Source: Anthoceros angustus (lineage: Eukaryota; Streptophyta; Anthocerotopsida; Anthocerotales; Anthocerotaceae). From it: a DNA stretch of 64,000 nt. Location: the NCBI GenBank assembly GCA_010909165.1, contig MU008159.1:372001-436000 (forward strand). The letters are read 5' to 3'. This document shows, one piece after another, positions 61,661-64,000 of this stretch; positions within the stretch are counted from its first letter, which is position 1, and every line of letters begins with the position of its first letter. A program made the position numbers and the translations under genes. The notes beneath the pieces are model-generated. The model searched no databases, was not told where the DNA came from, and saw only the letters and a program-made list of their open reading frames with translations.

Positions 61661-61903
61661 ACACAAAAAAGTTTCTTCTATTTTATGAGATTCCTCAAGT
61701 TCCTTGGGTCCGGAGTGTATTGACGAGAACCTAAGCCGTGTGTTGCTTGCAACGTATGATATAGCTGTAAGTATCTACGCTTTGAGGAGATATTATGCTA
61801 TAGTTAGCTGTGCTCTAACGAGCTGTTGTTGTGGGTACAATTAGCCCTTGTCGTCTTCTTTAACTCATCTTCCTAAGAAAGAGAAAACAATTACGGACTT
61901 TCG

Positions 61904-61931
61904 CCAAAAACAAAACAAAACAAAACAAAAA
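61904..61931 (+). repeat. (CAAAA)n tract replacing (CAAA)n
   Basis: Runs of CAAAA in place of CAAA, immediately after the rearrangement junction at 61896-61902. The only unit with this period. Confidence 0.75.
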
Positions 61932-62223
61932 ACCATTTGCCATCTATTGAATTAGTCCTTGGTCCTTGAAAAGCGATACCATTTGCCATCTATTGAATTA
62001 GTCCTTGGTCCTTGAAAAGCAATACCATTTGCCATCTATTGAATTAGTCCTTGGTCCTTGACAAGCAATGCCATTTGCAATCTATTTAATTAGTCTTGGG
62101 TCCTTGGTCCTTGACAAACAAGACCATTTACTATTTTATGTAATTAGTCCTTGGTCCTCGACAACCAAGACCAAATGATTTGAAAGCTATTTTTAAATAA
62201 GTCCTTGGTCCTCGACATCCAAG
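61932..62223 (+). repeat. 46-bp minisatellite, 3 copies plus diverged copies
   Basis: Three copies at 61932-62069. Confidence 0.9.
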
Positions 62224-62348
62224 ACCATTTGCTTAATGTCAAAATAACTATCTAGCTAGCTATATATGCATTATACAATACTTTAGGTAGCCATGCCATA
62301 ACATTGTCTTGCTCGATTGTCTAGTGGAAGAGGTAGGACAGCGAGTTC

Positions 62349-62876
62349 TTGCGAGATCATTCTCCAAGGAGGACCACAAGCGCCACCCACGATCTAGTAG
62401 AGAGACGAGGGTATACACCGGAATACATTATGATGGATCCGCGGAGCTGGGATGGAGCTGGAGCGCAGTGGAGGCGCAAGTGCGCGCAGTGGAGGCGCAG
62501 TGGAGGCGCAGTGGAGGCGCAAGTGCGCGCAGTGGAGGCGCAAGTGCGCGCAGTGAAGGCGCACGTGGAGGAGCAACAACAGCAGGGCCACAGTGGATCC
62601 GGAGCTGGGATGGAGCTGGAGCGCGAGTATCAACCCCTGGTCATGCTTGCTCATGACCCGCAGATGTTGTCTCTCAATAGGCAAGGCGCAGACAATTTTC
62701 CCATCCGAGTTGGCGATTTGGCCATCCTGCAGACACCCGAGATGCACCCTCAAATTAGCAATAGGAGTAGAGATCCACTGGGGCCCATACGCCGCACGAG
62801 AGTTCCACATTCAAATGGGCACGTTGGGGACTCCACCCCTAGGAGCCCGGCCGACGCTTGGGAGCGCAACCCTTAG
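62349..62876 (+). pseudogene. Module B copy with a templated internal insertion
   Basis: Open for 175 codons but in mixed registers. After ATGATGGATCCG (62430) the sequence jumps to GCGGAGCTGGGATGGAGCTG, which belongs about 150 bp downstream, then returns at GGAGCGCAGTGGAGGCG and meets the same words again at about 62600. The normal N-terminal codons (DPKQQQDAYVEV) are lost. The later part keeps MELEREYQPLVMLAHDPQML. Confidence 0.4.
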
Positions 62877-64000
62877 TAGCCCAACCCCTTGGAGGCCGAA
62901 CCCTTGGAGCCCGACTTGGAACCTAAGCCCGACTGTTACATGTCTCACGAAGGCCGACCCCTATTGGCCCGCCGCATGGAATAAGTAAAAAGCATCGCCG
63001 AGTCTAAATCCGGAGCTAGGTGTATGCGTGGATTGCCACACTCTTGTGTGTACTCTTTTGAGAGTAATTAATTGAGCATCAAAGTGGTTAGTACATGGCC
63101 CGCTACTTGGAGGCCTAGTGTCGTGTTTTGTAATAATCTTGTTATTTATAAAATAAAGTTCCACTCCATAACAAAACAACACAAAAAGTTCCTTCTATTT
63201 TATGAGATTCCTCAAGTTCCTTGGGTCCGGAATGTATTGACGAGAACCTAAGCCGTGTGTTGCTTGCAACGTATGATATAGCTGTAAGTATCTACGCTTT
63301 GAGGAGATATCATGCTATAGTTAGTACTCTAACGAGTTGTTGTGGGTACAATTAGCCCTTGTCGTCTTCTTTAACTCATCTTCCTAAGAAAGAAAAACAA
63401 TTACAGACTTTCTAAGCACGTGGCATTTAGGCGAGACCAAGAAGAGGATCAACATTAAAATTTTAGTCTTCAAGGATAGGAGAAACTCTTTATGGAGGAA
63501 AGCAAGTAAGGATTCCATACTTTGAGACAAGTGTGAGGCAGAATTCGGTTTAAAGATAGGACAAAATGTAGAACCATTTCGATATATTACATTAGCTTGT
63601 TGCAAACGGTAATCAATTGAGGGAGAGAAGATGAAGGGATGTCGCTACGGTTGCATAGCTGTCATGGTACCTAAACTACCAACAAGCACATCAAAGTTGC
63701 CCATGAGCCAAAGTTACACTAAATCGCATGCCCCGCCACCTACTTACATTGATGGAAAATATCACCGAATGGCAAAATCAATGGACTTGATGTTATTCAC
63801 TCACCCACACGAGAGCTCACAAGATTTCGAGATCGTATGTCCGCACCTTGGAATCTCTGCTTTGAGTAACTCCTAATACAAACATCAACAATCCGGGGAT
63901 GCCCGGATTGCCTCTGGTTCTTGTAGGCCGCTACCGCCGCCATACCATTAATGCACCTTGCCACCTTGAGGAGATGCGCGCGGTGTCGTCGAGGCGCCGT
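62430..64000 (+). repeat. Array unit U12, right-truncated by the window edge
   Basis: B (rearranged), C, D and X1 (63667), ending inside the X1-X2 interval at GAGGCGCCGT. The array continues beyond the window. Confidence 0.85.

Larger units (their letters stand above)
60871..62429 (+). repeat. Array unit U11, shortened by a module C to minisatellite jump
   Basis: B (the intact copy) and C, then at 61896-61902 (shared GACTTTC) the sequence leaves AATTACAGACTTTCTAAGC and enters CTCGGACTTTCGCC before the minisatellite. D, X1, X2 and the non-coding run are therefore missing. Length 1559 bp. Confidence 0.85.

Noticed and set aside
1-64000. Frameshifts as evidence that all array genes are dead pseudogenes
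   Set aside because: The indels coincide with CAG/CTG words and occur equally in coding-like and non-coding modules, so they cannot be used as evidence of decay until the sequence is verified.

Overview
This window looks like repeat-rich nuclear DNA of a land plant. It carries no bacterial operons, rRNA or tRNA genes that I can see. Nearly all of it (1-2902 and 15544-64000) is one head-to-tail array of a complex repeat with a basic period of about 3.74 kb, which runs off both ends. The other part (2903-15543) is a 12.6-kb DNA element inserted into one repeat unit. The kingdom assignment rests on general sequence character (AT-rich intergenic DNA, CATGCA and CTAGCTAGC runs, an AATAAA-type 3' end). 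A seed-free lineage (moss, liverwort, lycophyte or fern) is my inference. It comes from the inserted element, whose DUF7869-type protein and bacterial-type N4/N6 DNA methyltransferase I associate mainly with bryophytes, streptophyte algae, oomycetes and some animals.

Array layout. Each full unit holds, in order: (B) a Gln/Glu/Ala-rich reading frame starting MMDP; (C) a Pro/Glu-rich stretch, a stop and an AATAAA 3'-end-like segment; (D) a short conserved frame containing TLYGGKQVRIPYFETSVRQ; (X1) and (X2), two direct copies of a roughly 100-bp block about 648 bp apart; about 1.2 kb of non-coding sequence; a (CAAA)n tract; a 46-bp minisatellite; then B again. Several units are rearranged: three consecutive 648-bp copies at 43.3-45.2 kb, a 1.02-kb derivative duplicated at 38.2-40.2 kb, collapsed X1/X2 at 35.05 kb, and jumps between unrelated modules at short shared words.

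Inserted element. It has 18-bp perfect terminal inverted repeats (AAACAAGGTCTCCTAAGA) and a TGA target duplication. Uninterrupted copies of the same site elsewhere in the array confirm the boundaries. Inside are two divergent, frame-broken genes: a minus-strand DUF7869-type, transposase-like gene (about 8558 to 5306, perhaps to 5018) and a plus-strand gene (about 9.9-12.9 kb) ending in a class-beta N4/N6 DNA methyltransferase domain. The methyltransferase end is tandemly duplicated (1.3 kb).

Quality warning. Repeat copies are identical over long stretches but scrambled by 1-10 nt indels at nearly fixed spots, most of which contain CAG or CTG in the better copies. Second-copy methyltransferase sequence shows the same pattern. 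I read this mainly as basecalling or consensus error at CHG-methylated sites left unpolished in repeats. Many of the apparent frameshifts should therefore not be taken as biological.
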